Assembly: GCA_054661495.1 (NCBI GenBank)
Contig: BAAFSQ010000078.1
Coordinates: 1 to 39,663, forward strand
DNA: 39,663 nucleotides
Source: Zygophlyctis sp. KS116
Taxonomy: Eukaryota > Chytridiomycota
Direction: 5' to 3'
The position numbers and the translations under genes are program-made. The stretch's first letter is position 1, and each line of letters begins with the position of its first letter. Shown here in pieces: positions 27,562 through 37,467 of this stretch. The notes under the pieces are model-generated. The model worked only from the letters and a program-made list of their open reading frames with translations, did not search any database and had not been told where the DNA came from.

Positions 27562-29253
27562 AGTTTCGCACCCATAAATTGAGCTACTTTAATTGACTGT
27601 CTTATTCCTAATTCAAGCATGATTTCTTCACTTCCTCCAGGAATAGCATAGGCTCGAACTTCACGATAAAGACGTTCCACACGTTCACCTTGACCCCCTC
27701 GAGAATAAGAAAGGCCTCCAAATATTTGAGCTGCTTCTCTGGCACAGAATTCCATTGTTTGAGTTGATTGAGCCTTTAGTAAAGCAATTGGACCTCCCAA
27801 TTTAAGCATCTGCAACTCTTCAGGCATTTTAGAAACTTGGTAAATTAGAGACTCCATCCAAGCATGAGTAGCTTCAATTTTACGAGCCATATGTGACAGT
27901 TTGTTTCTAATGACTGGATGATCGACTAGTTTTTTTCCAAAAGTTTCCCGCTTATGTCTAAAAAATGAAAACTAAAGGAAACTTACGCATATTTAATTGA
28001 ATCTTCAAGACAAACTCTTGCAAAGCGTGTTGCTTGCATAGCAATTCCCATTCTTTCGTGATTAAAGTTGTACTATTGTCAAAACGCATAAAATTTACCA
28101 TAATGGCTTTAAATCCCTTATTTTCTTTACCAATCAAGTTTTCAACAGGAACTTTTACATCTTCAAAAGTAACATAAGAGGTACCCGAAGCCCAAACACC
28201 AGAGCAGGCCATTTGTCGTGTTGAAACCCCTGGCATTGATCTTTCAATAAGTAACAATGACAGACCACCCATTCCAGGAGCACCTGTTCTAACAGCAACA
28301 GTAAAAAAGTCTGCAAAAACACCCTAATAATTATCTTAAAAGAATATACATTTGTAATCCACTTCTTTTCACCATTCACAATAAAAAACTTTCCATCAGC
28401 AGTTTTTCTAGCCTCTGTCTTAAGATTTGCAACATCAGATCCTGCATAAGGCTCTGTAATTGCCAAACAAATATTTTTTCTTCCATTTAAACAATCTGCA
28501 ACAACTTTATCCTTGATATAATCAGATCCAAAATGTAAAACAGGAGGTAAACCAATTCCCAAACCACCAATTAATCCCCATAAAACACCTCCAGACCCAC
28601 ATCTTGACAATTCATCACAAATAATAAACTCGTGAAAAGCATTAAATTCTTCTGGTTTTACATTACCTGCAGGAAGACGATCAGCATATTTTGTAGGCCA
28701 AGGATTCCCACAGATCCCTTGAAGAATTCCAGCCTTTGCAGCCTTTAAAAATAATTCTTTAGGAATCTTCTTTTCTTCATCCCAGGCATGGCAGTATGGC
28801 GTAACATGTCTATCAACAAATTGCCTTACAGCAGCACGAAGTCTACGATGACTCTCATCATAATATGGCGAATACCAATCCTGATACCAATATGGATCAC
28901 CAAAAGGAACTAAATCTCCAAATGCTTCTCCTTCCACAAGACCCTGAGTGATTTGTTCCTCTGGTTCCAATAGAGTTTGAACCTCTTTTGCTCCGGCGAT
29001 AATAACGTCTCCCTTGTAATACTTTGGCCCATAAGAATCCAAAACACTGGGATTATGGAACTGATCAAACTGTTTTGTTGCATCGGTCCCTGCAACCTTT
29101 AAAAGAACCTTTTTTCCACCGCTAGCATTAAAAGACTGAAACTTACGGATGTTCATTTAAAAAAGTAGTTATATCATACACTTTCCCGTGGACAATAACC
29201 CAAATGTCCTTTTCAGTATTGTGCGCAGCGACTTGTGCATTCGTAAACGACAT
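27558..29253 (-). CDS. Cytochrome b5-acyl-CoA dehydrogenase fusion
   Basis: The 529-aa product joins an N-terminal cytochrome b5 domain (about residues 1-80; heme ligands in NEHPGG, split by the 25-nt intron 29122-29146, and QFHNPS) to a complete flavin acyl-CoA dehydrogenase (about 130-529; [52 protein letters not shown] with the catalytic-type Glu region). Other introns are 28324-28349, 28073-28098 and 27958-27986. Such b5-ACAD fusions are known in fungi. The fusion suggests electron exchange between heme and FAD. It ends in a 4-bp overlap with Rab11. Confidence 0.93.
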
Positions 29254-29295
29254 TTTTTCAAGGTTTACCCCTTGATCAATTGCATGTCATAGGTT

Positions 29296-29466
29296 TTAAA
29301 CATTATTCCCCCTATCGATAGTATCAGATGAATTTAAATTTGAATTAAGGCAAGGAATTTCCATCCAAACGATAAGATCAGGATCATTGATCGTGTTTTC
29401 AAAAATATGATTGGGTAATGCAACAACTACCTTTATAAATAATATTGAAATTGAATAAAAAAGCAT
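29296..29466 (-). CDS. Possible 56-aa secreted peptide
   Basis: This short intronless frame lies in the 295-bp spacer between the b5-ACAD and exchange-factor starts. It begins MLFYSISILFIKVVVALPN, a good signal-peptide shape, and continues with a polar region containing one Cys and Asn-rich sequence. Nothing homologous is recognised. Support is only the ATG, the signal-like N-terminus, plausible codon composition and the fact that the space is otherwise unexplained, so it could be chance. Confidence 0.35.
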   Translation of the reverse strand: MLFYSISILFIKVVVALPNHIFENTINDPDLIVWMEIPCLNSNLNSSDTIDRGNNV

Positions 29467-29548
29467 TTATTTATATTAATAATCAGTCAATATCTGACAG
29501 ACTGCTATCAGTTGACAAGATCAGCGTTGCAGGGTGTAGGTTGAAAAA

Positions 29549-31626
29549 ATGATCAGATCAGTCAAAAGAGCCACACAAAGTTATGAGGCCGATGCAGATG
29601 ATGAGTTAAGTTTAAAGATTGGGCAATTCATCACTGTTATTGCGATTGAAGATAATGGATGGGCAGAAGGTATTCTTGAAGATCAATGGGTCGGTTGGTT
29701 TCCGATTGATTTTGCGGTTGAGCATGAGTCGGAGCTTCCAAATGTAAGATATATAATCTAATGTCTAAGAATGCATCAATAGAAAAAATAAAGCAGCTTA
29801 GATTAGATAATTTGTTTAAGAATGCTGATCTTCGTGATGGGGCAGTTCATAAGAGAGAATCATTGGCATTGACTATAACGGAAAAGTTGAAAAAAAGGAA
29901 TTCAATAATAATGGAATTTATTGACTGTCAGTCAGTCTTTATAAGTACAATGAATGCATGGATATCTGTAGGGGTTAATTAACTAACGATTTAGGGGGTT
30001 GAATCGAATCGTGTGTTTTCTCTATTATCCAAAGATCAGGCAGTTTCACTTTTAGAAGCCATTGATGATGTTATAAATTTTCATCAAGTTCTTTTAGGGT
30101 CTTTGGAAGTTGTTCGCTCTGCTGATCCTACTGATCAAATGTTTGGTGGCTATTTTTTAGATTTCATTCCATTTTTTTCTGAAGTTTACTTAAAACTAAA
30201 ATCACTTTTGCCAAAAATAGTTACTTTTGTTATTCAATCAAATGCAGACATTTCACAAGATAAAGATACAATGGCAATGCTTCAATTTTCTGCTGATATT
30301 CATTTGCCAGTTCAACATGTATCTAAAATGGTCAATTTAACTCGGCGTATACTAAATGTGACTCCTTTAGATCATGAAGACTGGGAATTTTCAATGTATT
30401 CCTGGCGTTCACTAAGGGATGCTGTAAAGAAAATTGATCAAGAAGTAAAGGAAATTGAATCTAAAGAAACTTTGAATTCTTTTATTGAAAAATTAGATTC
30501 ATACAATGGACCGTCTATTCAAGATTGTGGTCAAATAGTTCGGTATGGTACATTAAGGATTGGAAATGCCCGTCATACTTATCATGTATATCTCATGGAA
30601 AAAGTTTTATTCATTTTGAAGCCTGTTTCCCTTCGTTTATCAATTGGAAAGAAAAATAAGAGATCTTCACTTTCTAGAGCAAAGTTTTCAATTGAATATC
30701 AAATAACATTAAATTCTCAACATGTCAAAGCAATTAGCGCCAATAATGATTTAGGAGGTAGAGTTACATTTTCTAACAGGATTAGATAATTTTTTCAGGA
30801 TTTCTTATTTTTCTCAAGATAAATCAGTCAAGTCCATTGACTGTTATGCATTTAACAAGGAGCTCAAAAGAATTTGGGTAGATTTATTGAATTCTTTAGT
30901 TGTAAAGCAAGATTCCCAATTGAATCATAAGAAAATTACAAAAGCCGAGGACTCTGTATACCAAGATTTACTGGTAACTTTTGATTTATCTTATTTTAGA
31001 GCTTTATAGAAACTGAAGAATTTTCAGGATCTGAAGAATCTTTTGAACCCCCTCCATTACCTCCAAAAGACGAATTTAAACAACTTCCTCCAATTTCTAC
31101 CCAAGAATTGGAGATATCATCAGCTAATAATCAACCCTCAATTCTCTCAACCTTTGAACCTACCTTGCATAGAGATGATTCTCTTTCAACTGATGAAGGT
31201 TCTAATTCTCTTCTAGTACTTGATTCGTGTCATGTAAATGACTCTACTTCGGATACATATAATCAAGGACCAGATCTTATAGATACTTATCTTCATAATG
31301 AGCAGAAATTTGAAGAGCTTGAAAAAGATGATGTATTAAAAAATGCTGATAGGGGTCTCAGAAATGATTCACAATCAATCAAACCCGATCCCTTAAAAAA
31401 TCATTCTATAAGCTCTGAAATAGAAGAGACTCAATCTGATGTACTTGAAAATACCAACCGGATCCGAACATTGGAAGAGACAGTCTCTGCATTTTCTGAT
31501 AAAAATTCGAATGATGATGGATTTGTAACTTATGAAGAATACGCAAAACTATTATTTGCCTATCAAGAAAAAGTAGCACAGGTTGAAGAATTAAAAATAC
31601 AATTAAGAAAACTATTAAAAGAATAA
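29549..31626 (+). CDS. SH3-DH-PH Rho guanine nucleotide exchange factor (copy A)
   Basis: The 656-aa product has an N-terminal SH3 domain (residues about 8-58: SYEADADDELSLKIG, GWAEG, GWFPIDFA). A divergent DH domain follows (about 90-310) with the helix LPVQHVSKMVNLTRRIL and TPLDHEDW, corresponding to the conserved L.P.QR....LL..L..TP..H region, then a PH domain (about 325-470, ending ELKRIWVDLLNSL). The tail is acidic with a Pro stretch (EPPPLPPK) and a terminal coiled coil. Introns are 29744-29769, 29968-29994, 30758-30785 and 30974-30999 (26-28 nt). It presumably activates a Rho/Rac/Cdc42 GTPase. It is followed 83 bp later by a paralogue with shared intron positions. Confidence 0.82.
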
Positions 31627-31649
31627 TAATGATATAATGTATTCTTGTG

Positions 31650-31670
31650 AAGGCTTAACGCTCAAGCCTT
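31650..31670. terminator. Small hairpin between tandem exchange-factor genes
   Basis: A perfect 7-bp inverted repeat, AAGGCTT and AAGCCTT with a 7-nt loop, lies 24 bp after the stop of copy A. It could mark the 3' end or be an RNA structure. Eukaryotic termination does not normally need a hairpin, so the assignment is weak. Confidence 0.25.
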
Positions 31671-31672
31671 GC

Positions 31673-31725
31673 TGAGCCACTTAACTGGGTTGTGCCGATT
31701 TAAATCTTCATGAGCCACTTAACTG
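31673..31725. repeat. 15-bp direct repeat flanking/overlapping a start codon
   Basis: TGAGCCACTTAACTG occurs at 31673-31687 and again at 31711-31725, 38 bp apart. The second copy covers the TG of the copy B initiation codon and its first codons. The first copy is in the spacer. It may be a short duplication that moved or created the start region. Confidence 0.8.
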
Positions 31726-33908
31726 CTGAATCTTTAGCCACCTTTAAAGCATCAAAGATTGACGAAATATCACTTTGTGCTGGAGATATTGTTTGTATAT
31801 ATAATAAAATGGATGATCATTGGGCTGAAGGACATAATCTCACACAGGACTCTTTTGGAGTCTTTCCGATCGGAAGGATCAAATACATCAATGTACAAAA
31901 CTATCGATTCTTGAATGCCAAACAAGTTAAAATTAAGAGACTTGATACATTGTTTAGAAATTCCGATTCGGAAACTGATGCTGATTATTATGCTTCTCGA
32001 CTGCAATATAGTGCGGATTTAGATTGGGATGAAAGGATTGAGATTATTATTAATGATCTAAAGGAGGGGCAGAATACTTTTACTGATCAGATGTTGTTAT
32101 TTATTCAGGTATGCTTTGATTCCGTTTGCGACATGTGTTGCACAAAAGACCATGTCTGCAAAATACATTTTATCTAAATAATAGACAATTGTTGATCCTC
32201 TACTATCAGAACCATGGCTTTTGAATTCACATCAGGAATTTTTAAAGAGTTTTAAGCAAGTTTATGAATTTCATTTTTCATTAGGAGAGGCTCTCATGAA
32301 GGTGAATCAAGACACTAAAATTTGGGATACTTTGCTACAATTTTCAAATGATTTTCAGCAAGTGTATTCTAAATATGCACGATTACTGCCGCAGGCTGTT
32401 TCTATGGGAAGTAAATATATGAGAACTGGAGAAATTAATGATTTTGTGTTAACAAACCATCAAGATATTTCTTCATATTCTGCAGTTTTTCTGAAAAAAT
32501 TGGCATGGTTTCATATTCCTTTTCAAAAGAGAAAAGATATCTTCAGTTTTATCAGAAAGGTATTACAATTGATACCTGTGGATCATCCAGATCATCAAAA
32601 TTTTCTAGTTTGTTGGAAATCATTTAAGATTACAATCTCTGCTTTGGAGCAAATATTTAGTATATCAGAGTCTGAGGAGGAAATTTCTAATTTGCAGTCG
32701 CAATTATTAAATTATCAGGTAATATATTAAGATTAATCTAAAAGGGACCTCCATTATCTGATTTTGGAATGATCTTATTAAAGGCTCCTTTTAAAGTTGG
32801 TAATGGTAGACGAAAGAGGCCCAGATTTGTCTATTTACTTGAAAAATGCATTCTAATTCTAAAAGGAAAAGAAACATTTTTCAATCAGGATTGCCTCTCA
32901 GAATTTTCAATTAGGTCCAATTCAGCTCCAGAAATCTCGATTGATCAAATGATTTTGTTGGACTCGGAACACTTTCGCACAGTGGCTGCTTGGGATGCAT
33001 ATGATAGTAAGGAATTTCAATAATGATATTTAGAGAATGCTTTTAGAGTCATATATGTGGATAATAATGGTTCAAGTCATTTTATAGAATTATCTGCTTC
33101 TGCTAGAAAGATTGCTCGCATATGGATAAATGAAATACGCAATGTTACTCATCAAAATTATGGCAATCAATCTAGAGATTCTATATCTATAAATTTAACC
33201 TCGAGCGGCACGAGTAGTAGCACTAAATCAAAAGCATCCACGTATTCTCACAGTAGTGGAAGCTCAGCTAATAAGCTTAATCCAAGGCCAAGAGTTGATT
33301 CATTACTAATTCCAAGTGTTTCTTTTCCAAAATCTGTAAAAATTCAGCCAAATCTGATTAGTGATTCATCCCCTTATTTATCTCCTCCGGTGATGGGATA
33401 TAAATGCGAGATGAAAGAAATCAATATTGACAACATGTATAAACCAATATCCCCAGAAACTCAAAATGAATCTTTGTATTCCGACTCGTTATCACCAATC
33501 GAACATATCAATGCCAGAGAGCGATATTCCATATCCTCATTTAATTCAGATTTTATGAACGATATGGGATTATCAGACTCTGAAAATTGTGATGATAAAT
33601 TTATGCAAAATGTTGATGGACCAGGTACTACTACTACTACTGATTCTGATAATTTCTACGACACTATAGCACAAGAGCCACATATTTCTGGTCTTCAAAT
33701 AGCGGATTTTAAGATATCTCCTACGATTACAAAATCTAGTAGTGAAGATGATGATCATTCTATTGTCCGGGAATCTTTGCAGTCCTGCCAGCGGATATCC
33801 AGAAAAGAATTCAAGTCATTATATAATTCTATGCAAGTCAAAGTTCAGGAATATCTCGAGTTAAAGAATCGAATTGATAGCATCGTTGGAAATTTGAATA
33901 AAACATAG
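31710..33908 (+). CDS. SH3-DH-PH Rho guanine nucleotide exchange factor (copy B)
   Basis: A 689-aa paralogue of the preceding gene: SH3 (about 10-65; FKASKIDEISLCAGD, HWAEG, FGVFPIGR), a divergent DH (FHIPFQKRKDIFSFIRKVL, IPVDHPDH), PH (KAPFKVGNGRRKRPRFVYLLE ... SARKIARIWINEI), a long Ser-rich linker and a C-terminal coiled coil. Introns are 32109-32184, 32719-32744 and 33007-33033. The first and third match positions and phases in copy A. The first is 76 nt, far longer than any other in the window. An alternative model keeps 15 more codons and a 31-nt intron (32154-32184), but alignment to copy A favours full removal. Confidence 0.78.
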
Positions 33909-33949
33909 AGATTTGGCTGGTGAAATTCGCGTGTTCCACGAAAATTGAC

Positions 33950-34779
33950 ATGAACTTGTCCAAGAGGAGAGGGCGCAAAGGGGATGGTAGTCTAATTATT
34001 CCAGATAAACCAGCGCCATGGAGTCTTCATGTAAGCTCATCATGGGTATTTCCATTCTTTGTGAATGAGGCAAAATTAGACGCACTCTTGAAATCTAGCA
34101 AAGAGAAGCCATCAATGTACACTACAGGGATTGGTAAATATTGCATGCAATGATGCATCAGGTAGTGCTATGATTATTCGATACGGGGATTCACCGGCTG
34201 GTGCATATGATGAATTATTGATTGCGTTGCCTGTAAAGACGCCCGTCCTGAAAAAAGAGTTTATCGCTCCCAGAACAATTCCATTGATATACGTTTCAGC
34301 AGAATCAAGTCTGAGAAATGGAAGGAAAAATTGGGGAATCAGAAAGGAAATGGCTAATTTTGAATTTTCAGAGACTACTTCTTGGCTAGCTACAACCACA
34401 TCCGTAAAAATTACTGATCGTTACACAGGGGAATACTTATTGGAAGCTTCATTCAAAAGGTATATTGGTAAAATAATTTATTCAAGTATCAATTTTTCGA
34501 TTCCTTTTCACTTGGGATTATTGGGCAGAGTTATACCAGTAATAGTTGAAAGAAGTATTGACGAAGAGGGAAATCTCTTAGGAAACCAATGGCTTCTAAC
34601 ACGTTTGGCTGGTTATGGTAAATGTTTTTAGTCTAAAGAAAGGTTGGGGACGCATATGTTATGTTATCGCCGATAAGGGTAGGAATCGTTGCTCATTGAG
34701 TGATTTGAGGGCATCTATCGGAGTTGGACTTGATGGAGTTTTACAATTTCCAATCCCTTCTCGTAAATTACTTCAATAA
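33950..34779 (+). CDS. Acetoacetate decarboxylase-like beta-barrel protein
   Basis: The 258-aa product resembles fungal proteins of the acetoacetate-decarboxylase superfamily. It has an N-terminal PDKPAPWSL, then YGDSPAGAYDELLIALP and IYVSAESSLRNGRKNWGIRK, the strand patterns typical of these barrels. Introns at 34134-34161 (28 nt) and 34619-34643 (25 nt) are needed. The second restores GYGWGR and extends the frame to the TAA at 34777. The Schiff-base Lys of true acetoacetate decarboxylase cannot be placed confidently, so enzymatic activity is uncertain. It starts 41 bp after copy B. Confidence 0.65.
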
Positions 34780-34841
34780 AGGTTCAAAATCTATTTTATA
34801 TTCCCAAGTTCTTCTTTTCTATGGATCCCATAATCCTGTCT

Positions 34842-35780
34842 TTAGAAAAGATGGGTAGTTTCAGTAGGCAGAGTCACATATCTAAAGGATTGGGCTTGTT
34901 TGGACGGTGTGGATGTACTATTTTGAATGGCAAAAGCCTCATCTTTTACTGCACCATTATTCTCTTTTTTAACCTTTTCTCTATGAGTATCATTCCCAGA
35001 AAGCGTATAATCTCTATTGAATTTGCGATTCCAACTTTTCTTTAGAGATCGTTTCTTCTTGATTATAACCTATTGTATTACAACCTTTCATTTTCTTACT
35101 TTCTTTAAGCGATTACGGGTCCCATTATGTTTTCTTACTCCATCAAAATGGTTTACCTTGGTGTGGTGGTGACCAGCATGAGAAACTTTTCCCAAATCAG
35201 TAGGGGACTTATCTAGATTTGAATGCCTTAAAATAGGAGCACTTCTATTAGAAACCGTAGAAGCATTGTCAGCCAAAGCAGTCTTACCAGCTCTTAGAAC
35301 AGTATCCTTCACATTATTTGGTAATCCCCCCTTTCCTACGAGATCATAAGTGGGCGCTGGAGTCATTCTTGAAGGAGATCCACCAGAGCACGAAGAAGAA
35401 GCTGGCAACAATTTATCAGTACTTGAATGCTTCGTTGCTGTGGCAGGATATTGCGAGGGGATTCGATAATCAATCGATGGCATAGAAGAAATGGTTTTAG
35501 ATTCTAAATTCCATTTAGAAGAAGAAGGCGACAATTTAGACTGGGCAGAAGTTGAGGTGCTTTGAGAAGCTTTAGTCATTACTTTAAAAATGTACGACCC
35601 AGAAGATTCGCCAGAACTAGAAGTCTGGTAAGATTTTGGAGAACTCGTAGATACAGAGGTAGAAGCACTAGTTACAGGAAGCTGCATATTAGTGGGTTTA
35701 GTCACTGAAGACAAAATATAAGAGCCACGACAATTGATAGCCAAAAATGAGATGATCACAACCGCTGAAAGATATTTCAT
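34842..35780 (-). CDS. Secreted Ser/Thr-rich protein with basic C-terminus
   Basis: No family recognised. The 302-aa product has a clear signal peptide (MKYLSAVVIISFLAINCRG), then about 200 residues rich in Ser, Thr, Pro and Lys, probably heavily O-glycosylated. The end is markedly basic, reached through a 30-nt intron (35070-35099) that joins NRLKK to VIIKKKRSLKKSW. There is no C-terminal hydrophobic segment, so it is probably released or wall-associated. It is one of three secreted, low-complexity proteins between here and 38169. Confidence 0.72.
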
Positions 35781-35910
35781 TAGAAAAAAAACTGCCGCAA
35801 GCGTATTTATGCTTTATAAGATCTTTGAGGTGACCGTCTTTCTTTCAGATTCTTTGAAATACCACAATCTAAGACGCATATTTTAACCTAAATAATTTGA
35901 ATGAATGCGC

Positions 35911-36964
35911 TCAGTCTATGACAACAATATGAGGAGTTCTTTCAATCTGTTGACCAGTTTTAGCCTTTCTATTATTTCCGTCAAATATAAATAAATCCTC
36001 TTTCCTTTCTCTTTCAAGGAATTCTTTACTTTCATCAGACTCTTTTAAATCGTGAATGACGAAATCATCTCTTTCAAAACCATCAACCACTATCAAATCC
36101 CATTCATCTGCTTCTGAACTAGGGCCTTCATCATCAAAACATTTCTACTCATTAGTTTTAAAAAATACATTCAATGACGTGGAAGTTGGATTTGAATTCA
36201 CCCGTGCGAGTGCAGCATTAAGTCTCAATTCATTTCCTCGTTTAGACTGTGCAACTCTAGGTTTCCCTTTTATAACTTTTCCTCCAGTAAGCTTTAATCT
36301 CTTATCTAGATCTATGCCAATCTTTACTCCTTCTCCTGCTGCAGAAAACCTTTTGGGGATTGATCTCATCCTTGCCTTGATCTGAGTTTTTGCCTTTTTA
36401 AATCTCTTAAAAATCCCTCCACATACTTGAAGTGGTAATAAATCAAAAGAAAAACTTTGATCACCAGATCCTTTTAGTATTTTACCTCTCCCCCAGAATC
36501 CTTCTCCGGTATATCCTTTTTGGATCAATCCCTGCATTTGATCCTTGTACAAGGCCAATGTACTCCAAAAAGAACGACCGTGATGCATGTTAGTACAATG
36601 AGAAAGTTCATGAAGCAATACTGACAATATAAAAGTTTCTGGAAGCCATTCCCCTGATCATAATTAGATCATTTGCATTACCGGTAGAATTCCGTAAAAC
36701 CAACTCAATTAATTCCCCAGCATTGAAATTCTGTCCCAGAAATCGACCATTATATCTACATTCAGCCAATGATTTCACTATTAGCCCATTTTGCTTCATG
36801 ATTGGAAAAACTATCTATTATTTGGCAAAAATGGCAATTACTGCAGCTAATCGGTTCAATGTTTGGGTCGCTACTTCAACATCGGTGGGAATAGCTTTGG
36901 TCAATGGCTTTATAAAATAAATCAGTGGATTCGGATGTCTTCCATTATCATTCAATCTAATCAT
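35911..36964 (-). CDS. WSS1: WSS1/SPRTN-like DNA-protein crosslink metalloprotease
   Basis: Wss1 is a SUMO-linked protease that removes DNA-protein crosslinks. The 324-aa product has a WLM domain (about 1-150: NPLIYFIKPL, LGQNFNAGELIELVLRN, catalytic zinc motif HELSHCTNMHH, HGRSFWSTL). A basic middle follows, then an acidic C-terminus with hydrophobic SUMO-interaction-like cores (DLIVVDGF, and the last residues HIVVID). Three introns at 36815-36841, 36654-36681 and 36145-36168 (27, 28, 24 nt) are inferred. The last removes an in-frame TAG and joins the protease to the SIM-bearing tail. It lies inside the group of secreted-protein genes. Confidence 0.88.
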
Positions 36965-36995
36965 TTTACTCAGTAAAAACTACAAACGGCAAGGA

Positions 36996-37352
36996 TCAGG
37001 CATATATCGGCAGATATTCATCATTAACTGATCCAGGAATAGATGATGCAGATGGGGAGGTAATGCTCCAAGTTTGAATTGTAGTGATCTCATCAAATGT
37101 CACTATATTTGCTGATCTATTATAACTGTAAGACTCGGGAATCGCCAAAGGAGACAATGTTGTAGATATCTTACTGGTCTTTGATTTTGATGCAGAGGCC
37201 ATATCAATGCTTGAGTATTTCTTAAAATTTGAAGCCATAGTTTCATTATAATCATGTTCTTGATTGCATGTTTTATTTTGAGTCCGAACACCAACATGAA
37301 CTGGGATTGCAACAAGATATTGGAATAGGATCATCAACAGTATTGTTTGCAT
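36996..37352 (-). CDS. Small secreted Ser/Thr-rich glycoprotein
   Basis: This 118-aa intronless protein has a strongly hydrophobic N-terminus (MQTILLMILFQYLVAIPVHVG) typical of a cleaved signal peptide. It carries several N-glycosylation sequons (NKT, NET, NRS) and a Ser/Thr-rich mature region. No homologue recognised. Only one Cys is present in the mature part, so it is not a disulfide-rich effector type. It ends 31 bp before the WSS1 start on the same strand. Confidence 0.62.
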   Translation of the reverse strand: MQTILLMILFQYLVAIPVHVGVRTQNKTCNQEHDYNETMASNFKKYSSIDMASASKSKTSKISTTLSPLAIPESYSYNRSANIVTFDEITTIQTWSITSPSASSIPGSVNDEYLPIYA

Positions 37353-37363
37353 TTTTCAAGGTA

Positions 37364-37415
37364 TGATCATTGAGATTTTCGATTCCTTTGTCATTGCTCG
37401 GTCTCTCAATGATCA
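37364..37415. repeat. 12-bp perfect inverted repeat with 28-nt loop
   Basis: TGATCATTGAGA (37364-37375) and TCTCAATGATCA (37404-37415) are perfect complements in the 115-bp spacer between the two secreted-protein genes. It could be a regulatory palindrome for the downstream small glycoprotein gene or an RNA hairpin in the 3' UTR of the upstream gene. Confidence 0.7.
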
Positions 37416-37467
37416 AGCAGGACTGAATGAGCTCAGATCAAAAGCGATTTTAGTCTATTATTTTAAA

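Noticed and set aside
34821-35045. Plus-strand 74-residue frame
   Set aside because: The minus strand here is the last exon of the secreted basic-tailed protein, joined by a 30-nt intron in phase.
36145-36168. In-frame stop in WSS1 as a pseudogene or read-through site
   Set aside because: A 24-nt GT...AG intron with an ACTAAT motif covers the TAG and rejoins the SIM-bearing tail in frame.
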